This document shows, piece after piece, positions 17,103-26,471 of a DNA stretch of 64,000 bases. The DNA is from CAYRTV01 sp964505785 (GTDB lineage: Bacteria > Acidobacteriota > Aminicenantia > Aminicenantales > Aminicenantaceae), in NCBI GenBank assembly GCA_964505785.1, contig CAZDJZ010000007.1, positions 47,943-111,942 on the forward strand, in the 5' to 3' direction. The notes under the pieces were generated by a model. That model was not told the origin of the DNA and ran no database searches. It saw only the letters and a list, made by a program, of their open reading frames with translations. Each line of letters begins with the position of its first letter. Within the stretch, counting starts at the first letter, position 1. The position numbers and the translations under genes are program-made.

Positions 17103-17131
17103 TGACAGCTCCGCTGTCACTTTTCACTTAA
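17103..17131 (+). terminator. Possible weak terminator after the methyltransferase
   Basis: TGACAGC (17103-17109) pairs perfectly with GCTGTCA (17113-17119) around a 3-base loop. It is followed by the T-containing stretch CTTTTCACTTAATTTT. The stem is short and the T tract interrupted, so this is tentative. Confidence 0.35.
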
Positions 17132-17133
17132 TT

Positions 17134-17162
17134 TTGACACATACATAGGTCTGTGTTATTTA
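17134..17162 (+). promoter_or_regulatory. Sigma-70-type promoter for the aminotransferase, leaderless geometry
   Basis: A perfect -35 TTGACA (17134-17139) is followed after 17 bases by TATTTA (17157-17162). Transcription would start about base 17169, some 3 bases before the ATG at 17172. No Shine-Dalgarno is present. Confidence 0.45.
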
Positions 17163-17171
17163 TATTTGCCT

Positions 17172-18338
17172 ATGACTTCCATAATCTCAGACCGGATTCC
17201 TTATTCCCAAATCCGGGTGATGTTCGATGCCGCCCGGGAATTGGAAAAGTCCGGCCGCACCATCATTCATTTGGAAATCGGCCGGCCGGATTATGATACT
17301 CCTGATCATATCGTATCATCCGCCATAGCGGCACTCAAATCCGGCCAGCACCATTACGCTCCCAACGCGGGGATTATTGAATTGAGGCAGGCCATTGCGG
17401 AAAAATATCGGCAGGAATACAATCTGACTTATCACCCTGAATCAGAAATTCTGGTTACAAACGGGGTGACTGAAGGCATTTTTTTGGCCGTAAACGCATT
17501 GCTTAATCCAGGAGACCAGGTCCTGATACCCGATCCCCGCTGGGTCAGCTATGAGCCGGCCGCATTGGCCAATCTGGTCGAGCCGGTCAGTTACCGGCTG
17601 TTTCCAGGCGAAAACTTCCAGCCGGATCCTGATGAAATCAAAGACATCATCACCCACCGGACCCGGATGCTTATTCTTTCCAGCCCGTCCAACCCTACGG
17701 GAGGAATGATCAGTAAAGAACGATTAAAAAAAATTTGCGACCTGGCCCTGCAGCATCAAATCATCATTTTGAGCGACGAAGTGTATGAAAAAATCATCTA
17801 TCCGCCGGCCCGGCATTTCTCACCTGCCTCCATTACCGCGATGAAAGACTCAACCGTTATTCTCAACGGATTCTCTAAATTTTATTCTATGACCGGATGG
17901 CGGTTGGGTTACGCTCTTGGCCCAGAAAAGCTGATAAACGCCATGCTGCGCTATCATCAATATATGATCACATCCACCAATACATTCGCTCAATGGGGCG
18001 CTGTCAAAGCTCTCACCGGGGAACAAGGCCCTTCCCTGGCGATGCGGGATGAATTTGAAAAAAGAAGGGATTTTATCTATAAGGCTGCTTGCTCTTGGCC
18101 GGGTTTTTCCTGCCATAAACCTGACGGAGCTTTTTTTCTTTTCCCTTCCATCGCAGATACCGGATTAAGCGGTTTCCAAATGGCGCGGCTGCTGCTGGAA
18201 AAAGCCGGCGTTGCCACTGTCGCCGGCGAATGTTTCGGCCGGAGCGGGGCGGGCCATATCCGGATTTCATATGCCAATTCTATGGATAATTTAAAAAAAG
18301 CCGCTGAACAAATCAAACACACGGTTCAAAAGCTTTAA
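17172..18338 (+). CDS. PLP-dependent class I/II aminotransferase (aspartate aminotransferase family)
   Basis: About 388 residues of fold-type I. Visible landmarks are IHLEIGRPDYDTPDHI, YAPNAGIIELRQAIA, SSPSNPTGG, the ILSDEVYE strand and the PLP lysine in NGFSKFYSMTGWRLGY (about residue 235), with HIRISYANS near the C-terminus binding the substrate carboxylate. It moves an amino group between an amino acid and 2-oxoglutarate in the cytoplasm; specificity within the AspC/AlaT group cannot be told. I prefer the ATG at 17172 to the TTG at 17166 because of the promoter position and family length. The M14 peptidase gene follows after 17 bases. Confidence 0.9.
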   Translation: MTSIISDRIPYSQIRVMFDAARELEKSGRTIIHLEIGRPDYDTPDHIVSSAIAALKSGQHHYAPNAGIIELRQAIAEKYRQEYNLTYHPESEILVTNGVTEGIFLAVNALLNPGDQVLIPDPRWVSYEPAALANLVEPVSYRLFPGENFQPDPDEIKDIITHRTRMLILSSPSNPTGGMISKERLKKICDLALQHQIIILSDEVYEKIIYPPARHFSPASITAMKDSTVILNGFSKFYSMTGWRLGYALGPEKLINAMLRYHQYMITSTNTFAQWGAVKALTGEQGPSLAMRDEFEKRRDFIYKAACSWPGFSCHKPDGAFFLFPSIADTGLSGFQMARLLLEKAGVATVAGECFGRSGAGHIRISYANSMDNLKKAAEQIKHTVQKL

Positions 18339-18355
18339 TAACGGAGGAAACAACA

Positions 18356-21130
18356 TTGAACAGAAATCACCGCATTATCGCCAGCACTTATGTCATTATC
18401 TTTTTTCTTTTATTAGGTACGATCTTGCCCCTTTCCGGGCAGACCATTACCGCGCCTAAGCATCATTTCGGCCATGATATTGGAGATGATTATTGGCTGG
18501 CTACTTATTCCCAATTAATGGAGTACTGGGAAATTTTAGCCCGGGAATCGGACCGTATGATCCTGGAAGAAATCGGAACCACTGAGGAAGGCCGTCCCAT
18601 GCTGATGGCGGTCATCACCTCTCCCGAAAATCACGCCCGGCTGGCCGACTACAAAACCATCGCCCGCCGCCTGGCTCTGGCTGAAGACTTGGAAGAGGAA
18701 GAAGCTCGGAAACTGGTCCAAACCGGCAAGGCCGTAGTTTGGATAGACGGCGGCCTTCACGCAACCGAAGTGGTGGGCGCCCAGCAGGAACTGGAGCTTG
18801 TTTATCAAATGGTCAGCCGCAGCGACCGGGAAACTCTCCGCATTCTGGATAATGTAATTCTGCTGACACTTATCACTAATCCGGATGGAATGGATCTTGT
18901 CGGCGAATGGTACATGCGGACGCCCCAGCCGGAAGAACGGTCGACCAGTAATCTCCCCCGGCTTTACCAGAAATATATCGGGCATGACAATAACCGCGAT
19001 TTTTATATGGTAACCCAAAAAGAAACCGAAGCCATCAACCGGATCTTATACCGGGAATGGTTTCCACAAATCGTATACAATCATCATCAAACCGGCCCGG
19101 CGGGCTGTGTTTTGTTTGCTCCGCCGTTCCGTGATCCGCACAGTTATAATTATGATCCGCTGCTGGTCACCGGCATCACCACCGTCGGCAATGCCATGCA
19201 CACCCGGTTTGCAGCGGAAGGAAAGCCGGGGGCCACTATGCGCGAAGGAGCCTGGTATCAAACCTGGTGGAACGGCTGCCTTCGATGCACTCCCTATTTT
19301 CATAATATGATCGGAATTCTGACCGAAATAATCGGCAACCCCACGCCGATCGAGATTCCATTTATTCCGGAAAAACTGCTCCCGGACAGCGATTATCCCT
19401 TTCCCATTGCCCCGCAAAAATGGCATATGCGGCAGTCTATCGATTATTCGATTACCGCTGACCGGGCTATTTTAGACCTGGCCGCCAAGCGCAAGGAAGA
19501 TTTTCTCTACAATATTTTCCGCATGGCAAAAAATTCCATTGAACGGGGGAGCCGGGATCACTGGACTCTCAACCCCCGCCGGATTGAAGCGGTACAGAAG
19601 GCTATTAAAACGGATGAGGCCGAAATGGAAGGCTCAGGACGTTCCAGGGGATATCCACCCGAGTATTATGAGAAGGTCCTTCATGACCCTGCTCATCGCG
19701 ACCCCAGAGGATTTATCCTTTCCGCCGACCAGCCGGATTTTCTCACCGCGGTTAAATTCGTCAACACTCTCATTAAAAACGGAGTCAAGGTGCACCGGGC
19801 GATTGAGGATTTTGAAGCTGCCGGGAAAACTTATCCGGCCGGTTCGCTGGTGGTTAAATGCAATCAGGCTTTCCGGCCCCATATAATGGATATGTTTGAA
19901 CCTCAGTTTTATCCCGACGATATCCAATACCCGGGCGGGCCTCCCCGGCCTCCTTATGACAGCGCAGGATACACTCTGGCTTATCAGATGGGTGTGGAAT
20001 TCGACAGGATTTTAGATGGCTTTGGCGGGCCCTTCGAAGAAATAGCCGGAGTCATGGCTCCGCCTGCGGGGAAAATCATCCAGCCCGATGCGGAAGGATT
20101 TTTGCTCAATCCAAGGCTGAATGACACTGTCATCGCAATTAACCGGCTGCTGAAAAACGGCACCCCGGTTTTCCGGACCGTCCGGGACATTGAGCATAAT
20201 GGAATTTCCTATCCTCCGGGAACGATATATATTCCAACAACCGGAGCCACCCTGGATATCATCCGTTCTGCGGCCGAAGAAAAAGGGCTGGTCTTCGAAG
20301 GAGTCGATTTTAATACTCCTCCGGCCATGATGAATATTCATGCCGTCCGGGTGGGATTATGGGACCAATACGGAGGATCTATGGCTTCCGGCTGGGTTCG
20401 GTGGCTTTTAGAACAGTACGAATTTGATTTTGATGTGGTTTATCCCCCGCAGCTCGATGCCGGCGGATTGAAAGAGGATTTCGACGTTTTGATTTTTGTG
20501 GACCGGGCCATTCCAGGCACGGATGAAGATGAATCCCGCTATCGCCGCTATGCGCCCATTGAGCCGGAGGGAATTCCGGAGAAGTACCGGGGGCGGCTCG
20601 GCCGCATCACAACAGAGACCACCATTCCCCAATTGCAGCGCTTTATGGAAGCCGGAGGAACCATTCTCACCATCGGCAGTTCAACCGGTCTGGCTTATCA
20701 CCTCGGCCTTCCGGTAGAAAATGCACTGGGTGAAAAAACTGAAGAAGGCGAAGTTGAACCCTATCCTATGACGAAATTTTTCATACCCGGTTCCGTTCTT
20801 AAAATCAAAGTGGATAACACACATCCGCTCGCGTTCGGCATGCCTGAACACATCGATGTGTATTTCAACCGCAGTCCGGTCTTCCGGCTGCTGCCGGAAT
20901 CACACAACCGGGTGAATGCCGTGGCCTGGTTTGACAGTCCGGATCCGCTCCGCAGCGGATGGGCCATGGGCCGGCAATTTCTGGAGGGAGGAGCCGGAGT
21001 ATGCGCAGCCGAAGTCGGAAAAGGCCGCCTGGTGATGTTCGGCCCGGAAATCACGTTCCGCGCCCAGCCGCATGGAACCTTTAAATTCCTCTTTAACGGA
21101 ATATATTTAGGCGGAATCAAGAATAACTAA
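18356..21130 (+). CDS. Secreted M14-family zinc carboxypeptidase
   Basis: A 924-residue protein with a signal peptide (VIIFFLLLGTILPLSG). The zinc site is visible as GGLHATE (HxxE, about residue 135) and NHHQTGP, and the general base Glu in GILTEIIGNPTP (about 324). Family M14 enzymes release C-terminal residues from peptides. The C-terminal half, rich in PPGKII and GTIYIPTTG segments, resembles the extra domain of long M14 proteins in Acidobacteriota-type genomes. The start is a TTG preceded by a strong GGAGG. Repeat A2 begins at the base after its TAA. Confidence 0.88.
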   Translation: MNRNHRIIASTYVIIFFLLLGTILPLSGQTITAPKHHFGHDIGDDYWLATYSQLMEYWEILARESDRMILEEIGTTEEGRPMLMAVITSPENHARLADYKTIARRLALAEDLEEEEARKLVQTGKAVVWIDGGLHATEVVGAQQELELVYQMVSRSDRETLRILDNVILLTLITNPDGMDLVGEWYMRTPQPEERSTSNLPRLYQKYIGHDNNRDFYMVTQKETEAINRILYREWFPQIVYNHHQTGPAGCVLFAPPFRDPHSYNYDPLLVTGITTVGNAMHTRFAAEGKPGATMREGAWYQTWWNGCLRCTPYFHNMIGILTEIIGNPTPIEIPFIPEKLLPDSDYPFPIAPQKWHMRQSIDYSITADRAILDLAAKRKEDFLYNIFRMAKNSIERGSRDHWTLNPRRIEAVQKAIKTDEAEMEGSGRSRGYPPEYYEKVLHDPAHRDPRGFILSADQPDFLTAVKFVNTLIKNGVKVHRAIEDFEAAGKTYPAGSLVVKCNQAFRPHIMDMFEPQFYPDDIQYPGGPPRPPYDSAGYTLAYQMGVEFDRILDGFGGPFEEIAGVMAPPAGKIIQPDAEGFLLNPRLNDTVIAINRLLKNGTPVFRTVRDIEHNGISYPPGTIYIPTTGATLDIIRSAAEEKGLVFEGVDFNTPPAMMNIHAVRVGLWDQYGGSMASGWVRWLLEQYEFDFDVVYPPQLDAGGLKEDFDVLIFVDRAIPGTDEDESRYRRYAPIEPEGIPEKYRGRLGRITTETTIPQLQRFMEAGGTILTIGSSTGLAYHLGLPVENALGEKTEEGEVEPYPMTKFFIPGSVLKIKVDNTHPLAFGMPEHIDVYFNRSPVFRLLPESHNRVNAVAWFDSPDPLRSGWAMGRQFLEGGAGVCAAEVGKGRLVMFGPEITFRAQPHGTFKFLFNGIYLGGIKNN

Positions 21131-21383
21131 CCTGAATTATTCACGGGTCGAGATTGCCGCAGATGCGAGGCGCAGGGTATGAAGCTGTGGCACTTCACCG
21201 CGAATGCCCTGCAACAAAGCAGATGCGGTGAGATTCGGCCCGCCCAAAAGGGTGAAAAATTGCGATTATAATATAAATATGAAAATGAAAAACTTTCAAT
21301 TTGAACTTTCAATAAAAACCATATTAATTGTTGATAAAAAAGGAATTACAAAAATATCGCAATTTTTTTATGAATAATTCAGG
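21131..21383 (+). repeat. A-family fold-back element, copy A2 (253 bp, most intact)
   Basis: A perfect 13-base inverted repeat bounds the element: CCTGAATTATTCA at 21131-21143 and TGAATAATTCAGG at 21371-21383. The left half folds with GCCGCA/TGCGGT outside, CGCAGGG/CCCTGC next and TGAAG/CTTCA inside. The right half is a long hairpin with perfect 12-base arms AAAAATTGCGAT (21255-21266) and ATCGCAATTTTT (21356-21367). It starts directly after the M14 stop codon and ends 7 bases before the next start. No protein is encoded in it. Confidence 0.85.
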
Positions 21384-21390
21384 CTAAGCA

Positions 21391-22938
21391 ATGAAAAAAC
21401 CAGGGGAAATAAACAGGCGGGAATTCGTCCGTAATGCCGCTGTTATGCTCGCAGCCGCTGAAGTCGGCCTCAGCGGAGCCGGCAGGCTGTGGGGGGAAAA
21501 AAGTAAACCGCCGCAGAACAAATCAGCGGGGACTGACCTCCCGCTGATCGGTATTCAAATGGGCCCGCATACCATGCTGGAGGAAGGGATCGAGCATGTC
21601 CTCGATCTGATTAAAAATACGGCCGCTGTCAATACGGTTTTAGTATACAGCCACACCTATCATTCTTATTTGGACAAACCGCTTTCCTGGCTGGTTCCGG
21701 ATCACGGCACTCCTCTCAAAAAGCTAAAAGGACGGCGTTTCCCTTCGGTTTGGGTAAAGCATCACGATAAATATTTCAAGGACACAATATTGCGGCATCA
21801 GGCAGTGGACCAAAGTCATGAATACGCCGGCCGTGATCTCCTGCACGAAATAACGGTGCCTGCCCGCGACCGGGACATGAAAGTCTATGCCCGTATCCTG
21901 GAAGGCGCCGGCCCCCTGCCGGCGGAAAGAATCGAAAATTACTTAAAAACGGTCACCATTGATGTATATGGCCGCCCGACCCGGGTGTCTTGCTGGAATA
22001 ACCCCGATTATATCAGCTTTTGGACCGCCACAATGGAAGATCTTTTTCGTAACTATGACCTGGATGGTATCCAATGGGGTGCCGAACGGATGGGCCCGCT
22101 TATGAACGTTATTATGCCCTGGAATGATACGCCTCCCGCATGTTTTTGTGAGCACTGCCGCGCCCGCGGAAGAGAAAAAGGTATTGATGTGGAAAAAGCC
22201 AGGGAAGGATTTGCAAAGCTCTATGAATATGTCCGCAGACTAATGGGGGGCAAACCCAAACCTCCAGAAGGCGTCTTCACTGTTTTCCTGCGCCACCTCC
22301 TGCAGTATCCGGAGATTCTGGCCTGGGAATACCAATACCGTCTCTCACGGGAAGAAATCATGCAAGCCATGTACGGAACGATAAAGGCCATCAAACCGGA
22401 TGCTGAAGTAGGCTGGCATGTGGACCACCAGCCTTCAAGCTGGGACATTGTGTACCGCGCCGAACTCAGCTATGCGGACATGGCTCCCTATTCCGATTTT
22501 ATCAAATTTATTGCTTATCATGACGTTCTTGGGCCACGCATAAGATGGTGGTATCTGGAGCGATTAAAAAACACCGTCCTCAGCGAGTTATCCCTGAAAC
22601 AGTCACTGGACCTCTATTACGATTTATTCGGGTATGACAAAAAAAATGAGCCCGGTGTGGACGAACTTGAAGAAAAAGGATTTTCTCCGGATTATGTTTT
22701 CCGCGAAACTAAACGGAGTGTGGCTTCCGCCGCCGGAAAAACAAAAATTTACCCCGGTATCGGTTTTGATGTGCCCTGGGCTGCAGAACATATTCCAGCT
22801 GACCCCGATGAAGTGTATTCAGCTGTGATTAAAGCCTTTGAGGCCGGAGCGGACGGGATTGTCATATCCAGAGAATATGAGGAAATGCGGATTCCGAACC
22901 TCAAGGCCGTGGGCCGGGCCGTACGGGATAAATTTTAG
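21391..22938 (+). CDS. Tat-exported protein of unknown function, TIM-barrel/glycoside-hydrolase-like
   Basis: A 515-residue protein that starts with a twin-arginine signal, NRREFVRNAAVMLAAAEVGLSG, so it is probably exported folded. The mature part has a TIM-barrel-like order of strands: LPLIGIQMGP, NTVLVYSHTY, MKVYARILEG, YDLDGIQWGAERMG, AEVGWHVDHQPS and GADGIVISREYEEM. Trp, His and acidic residues at strand ends resemble glycoside hydrolases acting on sugars. I do not recognise a named family. The relic of a GH95-like gene on the other strand just downstream would fit a carbohydrate setting, but that is inference. Confidence 0.7.
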   Translation: MKKPGEINRREFVRNAAVMLAAAEVGLSGAGRLWGEKSKPPQNKSAGTDLPLIGIQMGPHTMLEEGIEHVLDLIKNTAAVNTVLVYSHTYHSYLDKPLSWLVPDHGTPLKKLKGRRFPSVWVKHHDKYFKDTILRHQAVDQSHEYAGRDLLHEITVPARDRDMKVYARILEGAGPLPAERIENYLKTVTIDVYGRPTRVSCWNNPDYISFWTATMEDLFRNYDLDGIQWGAERMGPLMNVIMPWNDTPPACFCEHCRARGREKGIDVEKAREGFAKLYEYVRRLMGGKPKPPEGVFTVFLRHLLQYPEILAWEYQYRLSREEIMQAMYGTIKAIKPDAEVGWHVDHQPSSWDIVYRAELSYADMAPYSDFIKFIAYHDVLGPRIRWWYLERLKNTVLSELSLKQSLDLYYDLFGYDKKNEPGVDELEEKGFSPDYVFRETKRSVASAAGKTKIYPGIGFDVPWAAEHIPADPDEVYSAVIKAFEAGADGIVISREYEEMRIPNLKAVGRAVRDKF

Positions 22939-22942
22939 TATT

Positions 22943-23142
22943 TCAATTCCAGATCCAATGCTTTATTTGCGTTGAGACTGACGTTGCGCGTTTCGCCGGG
23001 GTTACAAACTCCACCTGCTGACCTATCGCTGAAGTCACTGCTGCCTGAATAACTCTGTTTTCCCAATGCAGATATTCAATTTCAATCTGCCTCCGGCAAA
23101 GAACGCCCTCGATCGTTCCGGAAGGACAGAGAGTTTTGCCTT
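22943..23142 (-). pseudogene. Relic of a GH95-like glycoside hydrolase C-terminus
   Basis: The minus strand between the radical SAM-like gene and the Tat-exported gene is open in one frame up to a TGA at 22943-22945. It reads LLEGKTLCPSGTIEGVLCRR, then QIEIEYLHWENRVIQAAVTS, then AIGQQVEFVTPAKRATSVS. This follows the C-terminal pattern of GH95 alpha-L-fucosidases (WPSGSVKGLRARGGFEVDIEW, then DGKLTEATIRS). The frame has no start and is closed upstream by a stop, so only about 65 codons of a lost gene remain. Recognised by eye; no search was possible. Confidence 0.45.
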
Positions 23143-24174
23143 CTAATAATATTCAGCCAGGCCCTCCGGAATATATTCGAACCGTTTGAGTTCATCCGGA
23201 ATAACAGCCGGAAAATTTGATTCAATTGGCTTTTCCTGCAATACCGGAATTTTTTCAATATACACTGGCTCATGACCTTTTAAATGCATTTTCCGAAAGG
23301 GATAGCGGTAAGATAAGTGCGGCCGAACTGATGTTCCAAAGTAGCTGACAAATTTTGGATATTCCAAAATCGCTGCCCCCGTCATTTTTGAGGGATGAAT
23401 ATACAACCGGCCCAAATTTGTATCTAAGTCTCCAAATTTTTGCATTTTTTCCCAGTTTCCCGGCCTTACTTTTAAAAAATGACTTCGGATTAAACCGCTT
23501 TCGGTTAGGGTTTCACGTGGAGTCATTATAAGCGGCGCCACTCTTTTCCGGTTTCCAACTGTCTGGAAACGGTTTTTATATACAAAAGAGCAATAATTTA
23601 TCGGCAAGTCAATCTCATGTGCCACTGCTTCTCGAATGACGGCCAGAGCCGTCAGTTCCGATTCCATAACCGTGACTTTGGGGCCATGGAGATAAGTATA
23701 ATGGAGACGCTGTTCATCCTCAGGAACAGCAGGGATCTCCACAGTCACTCTGTCGATTATTTCAGCTGCCGTTTTGACACCGAGAAGACGATAATCATCG
23801 GCTGCAATATTAAACCTTATTTCATTCAGGCCGGCTTCCTTCAGCAGAATCAGCTTCTCCCTGGATACTAGACGGCCGTTGGTATAAAGCCAAAAATAGA
23901 CCTTGTCACGAAAATGGCTCTTAATTTCCTGCAAAAACACCAGGCTTCTCTCTAGAGAGGCCAAGGGTTCGCCGCCGCTTAGGCTGACTCCCTGAATATT
24001 GAATTTTTCAATATAGTCTGTATGAATTGAATCGCCGCATTGACGGATTAATTCCTCTCGTTTTTCCGCTGCTGCAGCACCCTGTTCCGGTTCAACCCAT
24101 TTTAACTGGGGATAGTACTTTCCGTATTCCTGCTCGTTCTTGGTTATATAATAATTTTTTTCATTCATGTCCAT
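23143..24174 (-). CDS. Radical-SAM-like protein lacking the CxxxCxxC cluster motif
   Basis: A 343-residue protein. The core after residue 60 looks like a radical SAM barrel: IQGVSLSGGEPLASLERSL (GGEP at 67-70), VYFWLYTNGRLVSREKLILL and AGLNEIRFNIAADD. The region before GGEP, where the three cluster cysteines should be, has only one Cys (Cys46). TAA TAA lies in frame just upstream of the ATG, so the N-terminus is not longer. Either the gene is truncated or the protein works without a cluster. No Shine-Dalgarno is seen. The GH95 relic lies directly downstream. Confidence 0.7.
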   Translation of the reverse strand: MDMNEKNYYITKNEQEYGKYYPQLKWVEPEQGAAAAEKREELIRQCGDSIHTDYIEKFNIQGVSLSGGEPLASLERSLVFLQEIKSHFRDKVYFWLYTNGRLVSREKLILLKEAGLNEIRFNIAADDYRLLGVKTAAEIIDRVTVEIPAVPEDEQRLHYTYLHGPKVTVMESELTALAVIREAVAHEIDLPINYCSFVYKNRFQTVGNRKRVAPLIMTPRETLTESGLIRSHFLKVRPGNWEKMQKFGDLDTNLGRLYIHPSKMTGAAILEYPKFVSYFGTSVRPHLSYRYPFRKMHLKGHEPVYIEKIPVLQEKPIESNFPAVIPDELKRFEYIPEGLAEYY

Positions 24175-24288
24175 TTTTTTCGATTATTAATCAGAAAGAG
24201 TAAAGAGGGAAGAGGGAAAAAACCGAATTGCCATTTGCGAACTCAAGTGATAGAATTTCCCCAATTCAGGACAAAAAGGAGCAGGGGC

Positions 24289-25215
24289 ATGCTCGAGATT
24301 TCTCACTTATCTAAATCTTTCGGAGATATTCATGCCGTCAATGACATCTCACTCGAAGTGGGAGAAGGTCAAATTTTCGGCCTCCTCGGACCTAATGGAG
24401 CAGGCAAAACCACCATCATTTCTATGATTGCGGGCCTGCTGACTCCAGATTCGGGTAAAATCCTGATCAATTCCATGGACATTCGCCGGTCCCCACGGCA
24501 GATCCGCAGGATAATGGGCGTGGTTCCTCAGGATATGGCTTTTTATGAAGAGTTGACAGCCCGGGAAAACCTTCATTTCTGGGGCCGTCTCCAGGGTATA
24601 TCCGGACCGGAACTGGATAGTCGTCTTCAGTATTACTTGGACAAAGCCGGTTTGACCGGCCGGGAAGATGATGCTTTGAAGAAATATTCCGGCGGAATGA
24701 AAAGGCGGATCAACCTCATCCTTGGGCTGATTCATAAGCCCCGTCTTCTTTTACTGGATGAACCCACCATCGGTATAGACGTGCAGACAAAAATGAATAT
24801 TTTAAATCTCATCCGGGAAGCGGCGCAGGAAGGGACCACTGTTATATATACCACGCATAACTTAAACGAAGCCGAAGATCTGTGCGACCGGATCGCCATA
24901 ATCGATAAGGGGAAAATACTGGCAGAGGGGACTTTGCCGGATCTAATCAAAATCGTTGGAGAAAAAGATATTGCCGTCATCCAGGGCCGATTTTCTCTGG
25001 AAGCAGGCCAGAAAATCATCTCCGAAGAGAAAGGCATCGATGTTATCACCCTCAAACAGGATTACCTGGCGGTCTCATTGGAGGCTTCACAAAAAATTCC
25101 AGGATTGATGGAGCGTTTTTTTAATTCAGGCTTGAAAGTTGATGATATTTCACTTAAACAGCCTAATCTTGAAAGCGTTTTTCTCAAATTGACCGGAAAG
25201 GAACTGCGGGAATGA
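24289..25215 (+). CDS. ABC-2 type exporter, ATP-binding protein
   Basis: About 308 residues. Walker A is GPNGAGKTT, the Q-loop lies in GVVPQDMAFYEELT, the signature is YSGGMKRRIN, Walker B is LLLLDEPTIGID, and the switch His is in YTTHNLNEAE. It powers two permeases encoded next to it. I chose the ATG at 24289, 7 bases after AAGGAG, over the TTG at 24235. A C-terminal domain of about 80 residues follows the nucleotide-binding domain, as in drug and antibiotic exporters of the CcmA type. It overlaps the first permease by 4 bases. Confidence 0.93.
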   Translation: MLEISHLSKSFGDIHAVNDISLEVGEGQIFGLLGPNGAGKTTIISMIAGLLTPDSGKILINSMDIRRSPRQIRRIMGVVPQDMAFYEELTARENLHFWGRLQGISGPELDSRLQYYLDKAGLTGREDDALKKYSGGMKRRINLILGLIHKPRLLLLDEPTIGIDVQTKMNILNLIREAAQEGTTVIYTTHNLNEAEDLCDRIAIIDKGKILAEGTLPDLIKIVGEKDIAVIQGRFSLEAGQKIISEEKGIDVITLKQDYLAVSLEASQKIPGLMERFFNSGLKVDDISLKQPNLESVFLKLTGKELRE

Positions 25216-26471
25216 GACGCATCTGGCTTCTAACCTTGAAGGATTTTAAGCGCAAATGGAAGAATCCGGTGGTTATCGTTGGATTCCTGATGATTCCGCT
25301 GCTTTTCACTTTTCTATTTGGATTTATCTTCGGCTCCTCCGGAGAGGAGACTCTGCCCTCCATCAAGGTCCTGGCTGTGGATAATGACGACAGCCTATTG
25401 TCCCGGCTTTATCTGGGTGCATTTACGCAGGGTGAATTAAAAGAGATGCTCAATCTCGAGACAGCGGCTTCTGAAGAAAAAGCCAGGCATAGCCTCGATC
25501 AAGGAAAGGCATCCGCTTTGATCATCATTCCGGATGGATTCGGCGATGCTGTTTGGAAAGGAGAAGAAACAGAAATCACATTGATTAAAAATCCATCTGA
25601 GGAATTCCTGCCCCAAGTGGCGGAGGAAATCAGCAGCACAACCGCTTTGATTTTTTCCGGCCTATTGCAGGTTTTTTCCGATGAATTGGATCAAATCCGG
25701 CAATTCACCGAGATGAACGAGAATATTCCCGACCGGGTCATTTCCTCCATTTCTATACAAATGAAAGAACGCATGGAAGGGATTGAAAAATATATTTTCC
25801 CTCCCGTTATCTCTATAAAGCAAACAGCGAGAGGTGACACTGACGAAAACCAATCTTCCGGATTTTCCATTCACAGTTATATCCTTCCGGCTATATCCAT
25901 TATGTTTGTTTTATTCATCTGCAATATCGTATTCGAGGATTTGCTGCGGGAGAAAGAAAAGGGGACTCTCCTGAGGATGTCCATTTCCCCCATGCAGATC
26001 AGTGAATTTGTATGGAGTAAAATACTAACCTCCTTGGGAATCGGCATCATCTGTACTCTCCTTTTAGTGGGATTAGGGAGCTTGATCTTTTCCATTTATT
26101 GGGGCAACCTGGGTTTTCTCATTTCAATCATATTAAGCCTGAATATTCTTATTGCCGGATTCATTGCTTTTCTATACATCTTTATCCGGACAGAACGTCA
26201 GGCCGGCGCTCTAATGTCCTCCGTCATAGTGGTCATGGCGCTTTTAGGGGGCAGTATGACGCCGGTGCAAAATTTTCCTCCTTTCGTTCAAAAAATATCC
26301 CAGTTCACGATCAATTACTGGGGCCTGGAAGCTTTTCATAGAAATATCCTGGGCGAATCGCCGGGAGAAATCTGGACAATCATCATAGGTATGCTAACCA
26401 TCGGAATCGTTCTCGCTGTATTAAGCTCAACCATATTGAAGACAAGATTGAAGAAGGGGTTATATCGATGA
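25212..26471 (+). CDS. ABC-2 type exporter permease 1
   Basis: A 419-residue membrane protein with the ABC-2 layout: one N-terminal helix (VVIVGFLMIPLLFTFLFGFI), a large extracytoplasmic domain at about residues 45-220 (IKVLAVDNDDS, ALIIIPDGF), then five to six helices. The conserved segment LREKEKGTLLRMSISPM precedes the third helix. It pairs with the second permease to form the channel. The start overlaps the ATPase stop (ATGA), and its own stop overlaps the next permease in the same way. The substrate is unknown; ABC-2 systems of this design export drugs, lipids or polysaccharides. Confidence 0.9.
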   Translation: MRRIWLLTLKDFKRKWKNPVVIVGFLMIPLLFTFLFGFIFGSSGEETLPSIKVLAVDNDDSLLSRLYLGAFTQGELKEMLNLETAASEEKARHSLDQGKASALIIIPDGFGDAVWKGEETEITLIKNPSEEFLPQVAEEISSTTALIFSGLLQVFSDELDQIRQFTEMNENIPDRVISSISIQMKERMEGIEKYIFPPVISIKQTARGDTDENQSSGFSIHSYILPAISIMFVLFICNIVFEDLLREKEKGTLLRMSISPMQISEFVWSKILTSLGIGIICTLLLVGLGSLIFSIYWGNLGFLISIILSLNILIAGFIAFLYIFIRTERQAGALMSSVIVVMALLGGSMTPVQNFPPFVQKISQFTINYWGLEAFHRNILGESPGEIWTIIIGMLTIGIVLAVLSSTILKTRLKKGLYR

